A stretch of 48,782 bases of DNA. Source: Micromonospora tarensis. Lineage in GTDB: Bacteria > Actinomycetota > Actinomycetes > Mycobacteriales > Micromonosporaceae. Below the pieces are notes generated by a model, which searched no databases, had not been told where the DNA came from, and worked only from the letters and a program-made list of their open reading frames with translations. The DNA lies in contig NZ_JAEVHL010000022.1 of the NCBI RefSeq assembly GCF_016803395.1, positions 1 to 48,782 on the forward strand. Direction: 5' to 3'. Shown here in pieces: positions 1 to 8,278 of the stretch. Numbering within the stretch: position 1 is the first letter of the stretch; the number at the start of each line of letters is the position of its first letter. The position numbers and the translations under genes are program-made.

Positions 1-1312
1 GTGCCCGTCGCCCGGACCCGGCAGCGCACCGACCGGCGGCTCCGCCGAGGCCGCCACGCGGGAAGCGGGCGCGTACCCGCCAGCCGCCGCCCGCCCTCGG
101 CCCGACCTCCAGGTCGCCGTCGTGCGCGGTGACCCGTTCGCGCATGCCGATCAGACCCAGCCCGACCGCATCGACCCGGCCGCCCGCCCGTCCGTCGTCG
201 GTCACGTCGACCTCCACCTCCCGGGCCAGGTAGCGGACCCGTACGTCCAACAGCTCCGCGCCGGCGTGCTTCAGGGTGTTGGTCACCGCCTCCTGAATCA
301 CCCGGTAGGCCGCCTGGGAGACCGAGTCGGGGAGCGGGACCGGCTCGCCGTACACCCCGAGGGTGGCCGTCAGCCCGGCGGCCCGAGCCCGCTCGACCAG
401 CTCGCCGACCCGCTCGACGCCGGCGCCACCACGGGTCGCCGGCGCGGCCTCGGCGTCGGCGGAGGTGCGCAGCACGCCGAGCATCCGGCGCAGCTCGTCG
501 ACGGCGGTGCGGGCGCTCTGCTCGATGGCGGTGAGGGCGGTGCGGGCCTTGGCCGGGTCACGGTCGAACACCCGGCGGCAGGCGGACGCCTGCACCCCCA
601 TCACCGAGACGTGGTGGGCGACCACGTCGTGCAGCTCCCGGGCGATCCGGACCCGTTCGCCGAGCACCGCCCGGTCCCGGGCCTCGGCCTGCGACCGGCG
701 CAGGTCCTCGGCCTGTGCGCGCAGCTCGTCCTCGCGCCGAGCCGCCACCCACGCGGTCTCGCCGAAGAAGTACGCGAAACCGAAGACCAGCACATTGAGC
801 AGCACACCGTTGACCATCGCGGCGAGCACCGGTGGCACTGGCCCGACCGCGTCGGCGAAGGCGCCGGGCGGGATGTGGTCGATCATCACCGCGTAGTAGA
901 GCCCCAACCAGGCGAACATCGTGGCGATCACGCCGATGCGCAGCCGGCGGGCCATCCGGTGGTCCTGGCTCCAGGCGCCGACGGTGTAGAGGGCACAGAA
1001 CAGCGCCCAGGAGGAGAACTGGGTCTCGGGGGCCGATCGTGCCTGCGCGGCGATGAACACCACCGCGATGACCAGCAGGGTCGCCGCCGGCCACCGCCGC
1101 CGCCAGATCAGCGGCAGCGTCACCGCGACGGTCCAGAGCAACTGCTCGGGCCCGGACGGCGGCGGACCCAGCAGGAACGCGCCGGTGCTGCGGGCCAGGG
1201 TGAGACTGACCAGCGCCAGCCCGGTCATCCCGAGACCGATCCAGAGGTCGATCCGGCGCTGTTCCGCGGTGGGGCCCGGGCGACGCCATTCCTCTCGCGG
1301 TGCCACTGTCAT
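1..1312 (-). CDS. Two-component sensor histidine kinase, NarL/HisKA_3 family (3' end outside window)
   Basis: This is a membrane sensor kinase that would autophosphorylate on His and pass phosphate to a NarL-type response regulator, presumably encoded next, outside the window. The N-terminal part (about residues 20-180) is a run of hydrophobic segments with short loops. It is followed by a coiled region (RREDELRAQAEDLRRSQAEA) and the HisKA_3 dimerisation box ARELHDVVAHH, with the phospho-acceptor His at about residue 228. A C-terminal HATPase domain follows, with an N-box (QEAVTNTLKHA) and a G-box (GLGLIGMRERV). The frame is open to base 1, so the stop is not seen. I chose the ATG at 1312 (MTVAPREEWRRPG) as the start; a start further upstream is possible. 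The ligand is unknown. Confidence 0.85.
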   Translation of the reverse strand, partial: MTVAPREEWRRPGPTAEQRRIDLWIGLGMTGLALVSLTLARSTGAFLLGPPPSGPEQLLWTVAVTLPLIWRRRWPAATLLVIAVVFIAAQARSAPETQFSSWALFCALYTVGAWSQDHRMARRLRIGVIATMFAWLGLYYAVMIDHIPPGAFADAVGPVPPVLAAMVNGVLLNVLVFGFAYFFGETAWVAARREDELRAQAEDLRRSQAEARDRAVLGERVRIARELHDVVAHHVSVMGVQASACRRVFDRDPAKARTALTAIEQSARTAVDELRRMLGVLRTSADAEAAPATRGGAGVERVGELVERARAAGLTATLGVYGEPVPLPDSVSQAAYRVIQEAVTNTLKHAGAELLDVRVRYLAREVEVDVTDDGRAGGRVDAVGLGLIGMRERVTAHDGDLEVGPRAGGGWRVRARFPRGGLGGAAGRCAAGSGRRA

Positions 1313-1431
1313 CCGGGAACGATGCCACGCCGCCCACCAGATCCGCCAAGCGGGCGGCGCTGGTGGGCGGTCAGGTCGACGGGCGGCGCCGGCGCGGGGT
1401 ACGCGCCGGGCCGCCCGGCTGGCAGATCCGC

Positions 1432-2382
1432 TCACGCCGTCGTCTGCTGCCGGGTCTTGCGGGCGGTGTCGATCAGGTCCCAGATCACGACCGCGACCGT
1501 ACCCAGCGCGATGGCCAGCCCGAGGGCGTCCCGGTTGTCCGCCTCGGCCAGCCAGCCCAGCCGCTCGGCCAGGGCCGGGTTGAGCAGTCGGTCGGTGAGC
1601 GCCAGCCACACCAGCGGCAGCCCGAACGCCAGGCTGAGCAGCGCCTTGAGGCCGAACAGCTGCCAGGTCCAGCGGCCGATCCGGTACTTGACCAGCTCGA
1701 AGATCACGCTGGCGATCAGCACCACGATCAGCGCCGGCAGCCAGAACGACCAGAGAGCCGGGTCGAGCAGCGGGATGTTCTCGCCGTCGGTGCCGTCGAC
1801 CCAGGAGTGGTAGTGCTGCAACGGCAGGTACGCGATGGTCAGCAGCAGCATGATCACCGATGCGATGGTGTCGGCGAGGGGGATGCCCCGGCGCACCGGC
1901 GCGTCGGGCAGCTGGTCGACCGTCCACTCGGGTAGGTCCATGGTCGGTTGGGACCGCTCGATGATGACGAAGGTCAGGGTGAGCCAGAAGGCGATGTGCA
2001 CTGTCACGTGCAGGGCGACGACGACGCCGGGCCCGATCGCCCCGAAGCCCTTCCCCTCGACGGCTTCGACGATGGCGACGATCGTGCCGACGAGCGCCGG
2101 GATGAAGCTGAGCAGCAGCTTCAGCAGCCGCAACCAGACCAGGTAGTAGGTCGGGCCGATGAGCTGTAGCCGGCGGTCGGCGTACCGGGCGGCCAGCACG
2201 TCAGGGTTGCCCAGCTCGGTGAGCACCGCCCGCTCGGCGGCGGCCGGGTCCGCGCCGTCGTCGGTGTGCCCCTCGATCATGTCCTCGATGGAGGCGCGCA
2301 GCTCAGTGGCGATCTCGTCGCGGCGCTGGGTGGGAACCGAGCGCAGGGTAGCGGCGAGATAGCGGTCAGTGAGGGTGTTCAT
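1432..2382 (-). CDS. HAAS/DUF1700-type multi-pass membrane protein, partner of PadR
   Basis: The predicted protein is 316 aa. Residues 1-70 form a soluble helical HAAS/DUF1700-like domain (LTDRYLAATLRSVPTQRRDE, then a GNPDVLAARYADRR end). About six hydrophobic segments follow (for example LLLSFIPALVGTIVAIVEAV and LIVVLIASVIFELV). In many actinobacteria and firmicutes such proteins are encoded directly after a PadR regulator and are taken to be membrane signalling or transport partners; no biochemical activity can be assigned. The ATG at 2382 is preceded by AAGGAG at good spacing and overlaps the padR stop by 4 bp (ATGA), so the two genes are translationally coupled. A longer in-frame start at 2517 lies inside padR and is rejected. 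Confidence 0.8.
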   Translation of the reverse strand: MNTLTDRYLAATLRSVPTQRRDEIATELRASIEDMIEGHTDDGADPAAAERAVLTELGNPDVLAARYADRRLQLIGPTYYLVWLRLLKLLLSFIPALVGTIVAIVEAVEGKGFGAIGPGVVVALHVTVHIAFWLTLTFVIIERSQPTMDLPEWTVDQLPDAPVRRGIPLADTIASVIMLLLTIAYLPLQHYHSWVDGTDGENIPLLDPALWSFWLPALIVVLIASVIFELVKYRIGRWTWQLFGLKALLSLAFGLPLVWLALTDRLLNPALAERLGWLAEADNRDALGLAIALGTVAVVIWDLIDTARKTRQQTTA

Positions 2383-2720
2383 CGGTCCACTCCTTGGATC
2401 AGCCCGGTGAGAGAGGTCTGTACGGCGGCGAGGTCGGCCAGCAGTCGGCTCAGCATCGACTCGCCCTCGTCGCTGGTCCGGTAGAACTTGCGCGGTCGGC
2501 TCTCCTCGGTGTTCCACTCGCTGGTCAGCAGGCCCTGGTCCTCCAGGCGGCGCAGCAGCGGGTAGAGGGTGTTGGCGTCGACCGGAAAGCCGTGGTCGGT
2601 GAGCCGTTGCAGCAGTGCGTAGCCGTAGTCCGGTCGACGCAGCGCGACCAGGCTGGCCACCACGACGGTGCCTCGACGCAACTCCTGTAGGTGCGTCCGT
2701 AGAACGTCCTCGCTAACCAT
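2379..2720 (-). CDS. PadR family transcriptional regulator
   Basis: This is a 113-aa winged-helix repressor of the short PadR class. Signature segments are LRRGTVVVASLVALRRPDYGY, LLQRLTDHGFPVDANTLYPL and LRRLEDQGLLTSEW, followed by RKFYRTSDEG (the wing) and a C-terminal dimerisation helix. It is first in a two-gene unit with the HAAS-type membrane protein. No Shine-Dalgarno sequence lies at a normal distance before the ATG, and a promoter can be placed so that transcription begins at or next to the A of the ATG, so the mRNA may be leaderless. Palindromes in that promoter suggest autorepression. The effector is unknown. Confidence 0.9.
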   Translation of the reverse strand: MVSEDVLRTHLQELRRGTVVVASLVALRRPDYGYALLQRLTDHGFPVDANTLYPLLRRLEDQGLLTSEWNTEESRPRKFYRTSDEGESMLSRLLADLAAVQTSLTGLIQGVDR

Positions 2721-2757
2721 GTGTCACACCATACTGTGTGTTACACAGCATTGTCCA
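2721..2757 (-). promoter_or_regulatory. padR promoter with overlapping palindromic operator
   Basis: On the minus strand TGGACA (2757-2752) and TATGGT (2733-2728) fit -35 and -10 boxes with an 18-bp spacer. The predicted start point is within a base or two of the padR ATG. The spacer contains the palindrome CTGTGTAACACACAG (2734-2748, 6-bp arms), and a second related element GTGTCACAC (2721-2729) lies between the -10 box and the ATG. PadR proteins usually bind such dyads and block their own promoter; that this PadR binds here is inference. Confidence 0.55.
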
Positions 2758-2794
2758 CGGCTATAACATCGTGTCTGGCGCGGGACGCGCGAAC

Positions 2795-2822
2795 GGGGCG
2801 CCCGGTCGACACCGGACGCCCC
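2795..2822 (-). terminator. Hairpin terminator after the secreted-protein gene
   Basis: The arms GGGGCGCCCGGT (2795-2806) and ACCGGACGCCCC (2811-2822) pair over 12 positions with one mismatch around a CGAC loop. The hairpin starts 15 bp past the stop of the minus-strand gene ending at 2837. There is no U-tract, which is common for actinobacterial terminators. Confidence 0.6.
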
Positions 2823-2836
2823 GCCCTGGGCCGTGC

Positions 2837-3432
2837 TCAGCAGGCCCTGCCCTGCCGGAAGTTCCGCTCGACGAAGCTGGCCGGACCGACCTGGAAGTAG
2901 CCCACACCCGGCCGGATCGGGTGCCCGGTGAACAGCTCCACCCGCGAACCGAACCGGACCAGGTACGCCTCGGCGGTCCCCGCGTCGTTGCGGATCAACG
3001 CACCCCGCGACCCGTAGATCGCCTCCAAATCGTCGAAGGACATGCCGACCGAGGCCCCGGCGGGGGAGCGCGGCGGCGCGGTGGCCGTACCGACCTCCAC
3101 CAGGCGCCCGTCGCGGAAGGCCAGCAGGAGCACGCCGGCCCAGGAACCGGTCACGCCGGCGTGCACCACCCCGGCGCAGCCCGGGGCGGTCCAGTCGATG
3201 TGCCCGTCGTTGGTGAGCGCGGCCAGGCTGACGCCGATGCGGTACACGCCGGCGCCACGGACGCTGAGCACCTGCGGGTGGCGGTGCCCGACGGCGGCGG
3301 ACGGACCGTGCGCCGAGGCGGGCGCGGCGCGCCGCTCAGGGATGCTGCCGCCGCCGGGCCGGCGACGGTCGCCGGGACGAGCGTGCCGAGCACCAGCGCG
3401 GCGGTGGTGAGCAGGATCGAGGGACGGTTCAT
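2837..3432 (-). CDS. Secreted protein of unknown function (apparent single-base frameshift)
   Basis: The reading frame from 3432 starts with a clear Sec signal peptide (MNRPSILLTTAALVLGTLVP, then ATVAGPAAA as a cleavage region). After about 30-45 codons the homogeneous protein sequence continues in the -1 frame (HPQVLSVRGAGVYRIGVSLA through to VERNFRQGRAC). The second frame has no start codon of its own upstream. Adding one base between about 3310 and 3350 joins the frames into 198 aa. The mature part is a roughly 145-residue domain with two Cys residues in its first half (CAGVV) and at the C-terminus (GRAC); I recognise no family. A hairpin follows the gene. Confidence 0.6.
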
Positions 3433-3565
3433 GGTGGCTCCTTCGGTGATGGGTCTCCTGCCCTCTTAGTCACCGCGCCGGGGCCAACGGTTCGTCGGGA
3501 TTCCGACCGACCCGGTCTATGGTGCAGAGAAACGCCGAACGACCGTGCTGGCCGGGGGTGACACG

Positions 3566-4995
3566 GTGACGGCTCCACTGCGGATCGGGCCCTACGCGAT
3601 CGAGCGACTGCTCGGCGTCGGCTCGTTCGCGACGGTCTGGCTCGGCTACGACCGGGCGCTCGACACGCACGTGGCGATCAAGGTGCTGGCCGAGAACTGG
3701 AGCCACGACCTGCGGGTCCGTGAACGCTTCCTCGACGAGGCCCGGTTGCTGCGCCGACTGGAGCACGAGCGGCTGATCCGGGTGCACGCCGTCGGCGAGC
3801 TACCGGACAGCCGACCGTACGCGGTGCTGGCCTGGGCGGACGGGGGCAGCCTGCGAGACCGGCTGGCCGCCGGCGAGATCCCCGCGCCGACGGCGCTACG
3901 GCTGCTCGGTGAGGTCTGCGCCGGGGTCGCGTGCTGCACCGGCACGGCGTCGTGCACCGCGATCTCACCCCGGGCAACATCCTGTTCCGCTCGGCCGGCC
4001 CCGGCGGGGCGGAACAGGTGCTGATCGCCGACCTCGGCCTCGCCAAGGCGCTCGCCGCCGCCTCTGGGCTGACCGCCCGGGCCGGCACCCCGGGTTACAT
4101 GGCCCCCGAACAGGACGATCCGGGGGCGGTCATCGACACCCGCGCCGACGTGTACGGGCTTGGCCGGCTTGGCATCCGACTGCTGGCCGCCAACCCGTCG
4201 AGCGCGAACCCGACCAGACCGGATCCGCCTCGGCCCGCCCCGGAGATCCGACTGCGGGACGGCGTTCCTTCGGCGGTCGCGGCGGTGCTCGCCCGGGCGA
4301 CCGCCCACCGCCCGGCGGACCGCTACCCCGACGCCGCGACCCTGCACACCGCGTTGAGCCGCGCGAGCGGGCCGGCGGGGCTGGCTGCGGCGACCGGTCC
4401 CGTACGGCAGCAGCCGTCACCTCGGGCAGGGGCCCGCCGCCCGTACCGGTTGGGGCTGGCCGGGGCCGCGGTCATGACCGTCGCCGCGGTGGGTGCGGTG
4501 GGCGCCGAGCCGAGTGGCGGCGCCGGGTCGGCTCGGCCGGTCGGCGGCACGTACACGACCGGGTCACTGACAGTGGCGTTGCCGCCCGGCTGGTCCGCCA
4601 CGGGTGCCACCTGGGCCGGTCAGTACGGTGCCGACGGCGAACCCGAACCGGCGCTGGTGATGTCACCGCAACCCCGCCGGTGGGCCGCCGACCCGCGCCT
4701 GCCGGGAGCGTTCGTGGGCCTCTCCGGCAGCACGGCGGCACGCACCACGCCCGCCGGGTTCCTGGCCGAGCGCACGCACGGCGACTGCCTGCCCGCCCCG
4801 CCTCGGACCAGCTCGCAGGCGGGCGTCGAGTGGATCGTGGTGGCGTACCGCTGCGACCAGGGTCGGCCGGAGATCGTCGAGTCGGTCGGCCGGCACCCCG
4901 ACCCGCCTGCCCTGGTGTACGTGCAGATCACGCCACCGGCCGACGCCGGGCCCGAGTTCGTGGACAGCCTGCTCGCCGGTGTGCGGGTGCGGTGA
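3566..4995 (+). CDS. Membrane-anchored Ser/Thr protein kinase (apparent single-base frameshift)
   Basis: This is a PknB-type (Hanks) kinase. The N-lobe (IGPYAIERLLGVGSFATVWL, then VAIKVL with the catalytic Lys) runs in one frame to about 3930. The catalytic loop HRDLTPGN, the ADLGLAKAL segment (an ADLG variant of DFG) and GTPGYMAPEQ continue in the -1 frame. One extra G near 3929-3931 (GCG to GCGG) restores an unbroken 476-aa protein with AVLHRHGVVHRDL in the expected place. A single hydrophobic segment (LGLAGAAVMTVAAVGAVGA) and an extracellular domain of about 175 residues follow. I prefer the GTG at 3566, which has GGGGG seven bases upstream, over the GTG at 3545. The substrate is unknown. 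Confidence 0.75.
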
Positions 4996-5059
4996 CGGCT
5001 GCGAGCGAACCGGCCCGGTGGCGGGCTCTCGGATGTGAAGCTGTCACCGTGGCGGAGAC

Positions 5060-6310
5060 GTGTTGTCGAGCTGCTCTCGTCGCCCGCTGCACGGTTCGCC
5101 GCCGCTGGGGTCGGACCGGCGCGGGCGGGTGCCGGTGACCGGCGGGCCGCGTCCGCCGCTGACCCGTCCCGGGACCGGCCCCCAACGGGCGGACCTGCTG
5201 GAGCTGTTCTTCGACCTCGCCTTCATCGCCAGCCTGACCCTGACGTCGCAGAAGATGGCGGCCGAACAGACCTGGACCGGCATCGCCCAGGCGTTGCTCG
5301 CCCTGTCGACGCTTTGGGCGGTGTGGGTGACCACGACGCTGATCACCGACACCTACAGTCCGCGGAAGAGGCCGATCTCCTACCTGATCCTGGCCATCAT
5401 GTTCGGCATCATGCTGATGTCCGCCGCGCTCCCGACTGCCTTCCACGATCACGGGCTGGTGTTCGGCGGGACCTGGGCCGCGATCAACCTGGGCCGGGGG
5501 CTGGTGCTCATCCGGTCACTGCGCGGTCGGCAGGGGCAGGAGCGCTCCATCCGCGCCCTGGTCTGGTCCCTCATCGCGGGGGTCCTCTGGGTGGTCGGCG
5601 CTCTGCTGGCCGACCCCGGGTTGAGGCTCAGCGTGTGGCTCGCCGCGCTGGCCGTGGACTACATCGGGTTCGGATTCCGCTTCCCCGTCCCCGGTCGAGC
5701 GGCTCTGCCGCAGTACCAGGTGACGCCGGAGCACCTCGCCGAGCGGTACCAGCAGATCTACACCCTCACCCTGGGTGAACTCGTCCTGGTCAGTGTTCTC
5801 AGTCTGAGCCATCAGCCCTTCACCCCGGACCGGATAGCCGCCTTCGGCACCGCGTTCCTGACGGCAGTGGTGCTCTGGTGGAGCTATGCCGGGGGAGCGG
5901 GGGCAACCCTTCGCGCCGCCATCGAGGCGTCACCCCACCGGGCCCGGCTGGTGCAGACCAACCCGTACGCCCACTGGTTGATGGTGGCCGGTGTGGTGAG
6001 CACGGCCGCCGGCGTCGAGCGGATCATTGCGGCGCCCGGGCAACACCCCGGCAGTGTCATGACGGCGCTCATTCTGGGTGGCGCCGGGCTCTTCCTCTGT
6101 GGGCGCGCGGTCCTGGAACACGAGGTCTACGGGCCGGTGCCGCTGTCCCACGTCCTCGGCGTGGCTGCCACGATCATCCTGGCGCCGTTCGCGGCGCACC
6201 TGTCCGGTCTCGCGCTGGGCGTCGTCGCCGCCCTGGTGCTGTCCGGGGTGGTGGTCGCCGAACTCCTCCGCAACCGGCGGGGTTCGGCCCCGGCCTCGGT
6301 GGCATCCTGA
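5060..6310 (+). CDS. Low-temperature-requirement A (LtrA) family membrane protein
   Basis: The predicted protein has about 416 aa and 10-12 hydrophobic segments. It opens with the family hallmark LLELFFDLAFIASLTLTSQ, and other typical blocks follow (NPYAHWLMVAGVV near the end). LtrA was named from a Listeria mutant that grows poorly in the cold; the molecular function of the family is unknown. The start is uncertain. A GGAG at 5054-5057 favours the TTG at 5063 or the GTG at 5060, while GTG codons at 5129 and 5135 would put the hallmark motif nearer the N-terminus, as in most homologues. It lies 65 bp after the kinase gene and may be cotranscribed with it. It converges on the lipoprotein gene with a 26-bp gap. 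Confidence 0.8.
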   Translation: MLSSCSRRPLHGSPPLGSDRRGRVPVTGGPRPPLTRPGTGPQRADLLELFFDLAFIASLTLTSQKMAAEQTWTGIAQALLALSTLWAVWVTTTLITDTYSPRKRPISYLILAIMFGIMLMSAALPTAFHDHGLVFGGTWAAINLGRGLVLIRSLRGRQGQERSIRALVWSLIAGVLWVVGALLADPGLRLSVWLAALAVDYIGFGFRFPVPGRAALPQYQVTPEHLAERYQQIYTLTLGELVLVSVLSLSHQPFTPDRIAAFGTAFLTAVVLWWSYAGGAGATLRAAIEASPHRARLVQTNPYAHWLMVAGVVSTAAGVERIIAAPGQHPGSVMTALILGGAGLFLCGRAVLEHEVYGPVPLSHVLGVAATIILAPFAAHLSGLALGVVAALVLSGVVVAELLRNRRGSAPASVAS

Positions 6311-6336
6311 CGCCGGCCCGACGGGAAACCGGCGGA

Positions 6337-6882
6337 CTAGCGAACCACCACGGTGATGGTGTGCTCCCGGCCCTCCTTGGGGATCGTCACGGCGACGGTG
6401 CCGGGGCGGACGAAGCGGATGTCCACCACGCCCGCCTCATAGTGCTGGGAGACCAACTCCGGGCGGTCCACGGTGACGAGCCCCGGCCCGATGCCCTGGA
6501 TCCGCAGCACCGCACCGGTGGCGAAGCAGAGCGATGTCAGCAGCTCGATCTCGGTCTCGGCGAGCGGCAAATCGTAGCGGACCGCACCCTGGCAGGCCGG
6601 TGTCGCGTCGGTCGGCGGGGGAGTCGGTCGGGGCGTAGCCCTGGTCCTGGTGGGTGTGGGCGGTGCCGCGACCGGGCGCGCGCTGGTCGTCGGCGGTCGC
6701 GACGGCGACCCGGTGGACGCGGGGATCGGGGAGGTCGAGGAGATCGCGGAGGGGGTCGGCGTCGAACGGGTCGGGCCGGCCGGTTGGACGGGCAGCGGCG
6801 AGACGGCGTCGGTGCCGCACCCGGCGACCCCCACGATGGCCGCGAGGATGACCACGACCCGGTGCGACGGTGCGCGGCTCAT
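6337..6882 (-). CDS. Lipoprotein of unknown function, coupled to an ECF sigma factor
   Basis: The protein has 181 aa with an n-region, hydrophobic core and lipobox (VVVILAAIVGVAGC), so it should be exported and lipidated at the Cys. A Pro/Ser/Thr-rich linker of about 70 residues is followed by a compact C-terminal domain (AVRYDLPLAETEIELLTSLC onward, ending EGREHTITVVVR) that looks beta-rich; I do not recognise it. The ATG at 6882 overlaps the sigma-factor stop by 4 bp, so it is translationally coupled. This position is usually occupied by an anti-sigma factor, but no zinc-binding anti-sigma motif or membrane helix is seen. An upstream in-frame start at 7497 would lie inside the sigma gene and is rejected. 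Confidence 0.75.
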   Translation of the reverse strand: MSRAPSHRVVVILAAIVGVAGCGTDAVSPLPVQPAGPTRSTPTPSAISSTSPIPASTGSPSRPPTTSARPVAAPPTPTRTRATPRPTPPPTDATPACQGAVRYDLPLAETEIELLTSLCFATGAVLRIQGIGPGLVTVDRPELVSQHYEAGVVDIRFVRPGTVAVTIPKEGREHTITVVVR

Positions 6883-7430
6883 TCGACGCCGAGTCGTTGG
6901 CGGACCTGGCGTCGGGCCAGGTGCAGCCGGGACTTCACGGTGCCCACCGGCAGGTCGAGCAGGGTGGCGATCTCGGGATAGCTCAGCCCGAGGACGTCGC
7001 GCAGGGCCACCACCTCGGCGAGGTCGGGGTGCACCGAGTCGAAGGCGTCGAGCAGGTCGAGGCGGGTGCCGGCGACCACGCTCGTGCGTCGTGGGTCGGC
7101 CTGGTCGGGCACCGGCACGCCGCCGGCCTCCAGCCGGCAGCGCCGGCGCAGCGTCCGGTACGTGGAGCGGGCCCGGTTGGCGGCCAACCGGTGCAACCAG
7201 GTGCGGAACGAGGAGCGACCCTCGAATCGACCGATGCCGTGGGCCAGCGCCAGCAGGGTGTCCTGGCAGGCCTCCTCGGCGTCCTCCCGGTTCGGCAGGA
7301 ACCGGGCGCACAGCCGCAGCACCTGCGGGCGGACCGCGACCAGCAGGGTGTCCAGCGCCGCCGGGTCGCCGCGCGCGGCGGACCGGGCCAGGGCGTCGAT
7401 GTCGTCCGCGTCGGCATGCCGGATGTCCAA
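6879..7430 (-). CDS. ECF-type RNA polymerase sigma factor
   Basis: This 183-aa sigma-70-family factor has only regions 2 and 4. Region 2 covers about residues 20-90 (LRLCARFLPNREDAEEACQD, then FEGRSSFRTWLHRLAANRAR). Region 4 is at about 130-178 (ALRDVLGLSYPEIATLLDLP, then VGTVKSRLHLARRQVRQRL). It would redirect RNA polymerase to a dedicated promoter class. The likely start is the TTG at 7430 (MDIRHADADD); no ATG is available in this frame nearby. It is followed with a 4-bp overlap by the lipoprotein gene rather than an obvious anti-sigma gene, so how it is controlled is not visible here. Confidence 0.9.
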   Translation of the reverse strand: MDIRHADADDIDALARSAARGDPAALDTLLVAVRPQVLRLCARFLPNREDAEEACQDTLLALAHGIGRFEGRSSFRTWLHRLAANRARSTYRTLRRRCRLEAGGVPVPDQADPRRTSVVAGTRLDLLDAFDSVHPDLAEVVALRDVLGLSYPEIATLLDLPVGTVKSRLHLARRQVRQRLGVE

Positions 7431-7510
7431 TGCTCGCCGGTGCCGATCCCCGAGCGTACGACCCGCCGGGCCGGTGCGCCCCGGTACCGTCCGGCACCCG
7501 ACGCGAACCG

Positions 7511-8131
7511 CTACTCGAAGCGGGACACGTCTCCGGCGCCCCGGCGCAGGATCTCCGGCTCCGGCCCGGACAGGTCGATCACTGTCGTTGGGTCCCTACC
7601 GCAGTCGCCGGCGTCGAGCACCGCGTCGAGCTGGTGGTCGAGCCGTTCCTTGATCTCCCAGCCCTGGGTCATCGGCTCGTCGTCGCCGGGCAGGACCAGG
7701 GTGCTGGACACCAGTGGCTCGGCCAGCTCGGCCAGCAGCGCCTGGGTGACGGTGTGCCGGGGCACCCGCACGCCGACGGTGCGTTTGCGCGGGTGCAGCA
7801 TCCGGCGCGGCACCTCCCGGGTGGCCGGCAGGATGAAGGTGTAGCTGCCCGGGGTGGACGCCTTCACCAGGCGGAAGACCGAGTTGCTGATCTGGACGAA
7901 CTGACCGAGCTGGGCGAAGTCCCGGCAGACCAGGGTGAAGTGGTGCCGGTCGTCGAGGTGACGGATCTGACGGATCCGGTCCAGCCCGTCCTGGTTGCCC
8001 AGCTGGACGCCGAGCGCGTAGCAGGAGTCGGTCGGGTAGGCCACCAGACCACCGCCGCGGATCAGGTCGGCGACCTGGCCGATGGTCCGGGGCTGCGGGT
8101 TCTCCGGGTGGACGTCGTAGTACCTCGCCAT
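7511..8131 (-). CDS. yciO: YciO/YrdC/Sua5-family protein (threonylcarbamoyl-AMP synthase-like)
   Basis: The 206-aa protein opens ARYYDVHPENPQPRTIGQVA, which closely follows the E. coli YciO N-terminus, then has the family core GGLVAYPTDSCYALG and HHFTLVCRDFAQLGQF. YrdC/Sua5 members make threonylcarbamoyl-AMP for the t6A modification of ANN-decoding tRNAs. YciO is a paralogue whose cellular role is less certain, so I call it YciO-like rather than TsaC. The conserved basic patch and the R-V-P segment (VGVRVPRHTV) are present. The ATG at 8131 begins MARYYDV. The gene is divergent from dnaE across a 147-bp intergenic region. Confidence 0.85.
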   Translation of the reverse strand: MARYYDVHPENPQPRTIGQVADLIRGGGLVAYPTDSCYALGVQLGNQDGLDRIRQIRHLDDRHHFTLVCRDFAQLGQFVQISNSVFRLVKASTPGSYTFILPATREVPRRMLHPRKRTVGVRVPRHTVTQALLAELAEPLVSSTLVLPGDDEPMTQGWEIKERLDHQLDAVLDAGDCGRDPTTVIDLSGPEPEILRRGAGDVSRFE

Positions 8132-8278
8132 CCTCCGAGACTAGGCGCACCTGGCGGCGTTGCGGAGACGAGGGCCACGGCCGTCGGCGCGGACGGTGGA
8201 GCCGTCGAGATCACCTCGGTAGGGTAGGTCCCGGTCGACTCGGACCAACAAGATCCACACCGCCGGGGGGCGCCAGGC

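Noticed and set aside
122..1813. 563-aa ORF on the plus strand
   Set aside because: It is the reverse-strand shadow of the sensor kinase and HAAS-type genes, rich in Arg/Pro/Gly/His, with no domain.
3929..3933. Programmed -1 frameshifting in the kinase gene
   Set aside because: There is no slippery heptamer at the junction, and seven other genes show the same kind of shift, which favours sequence error.
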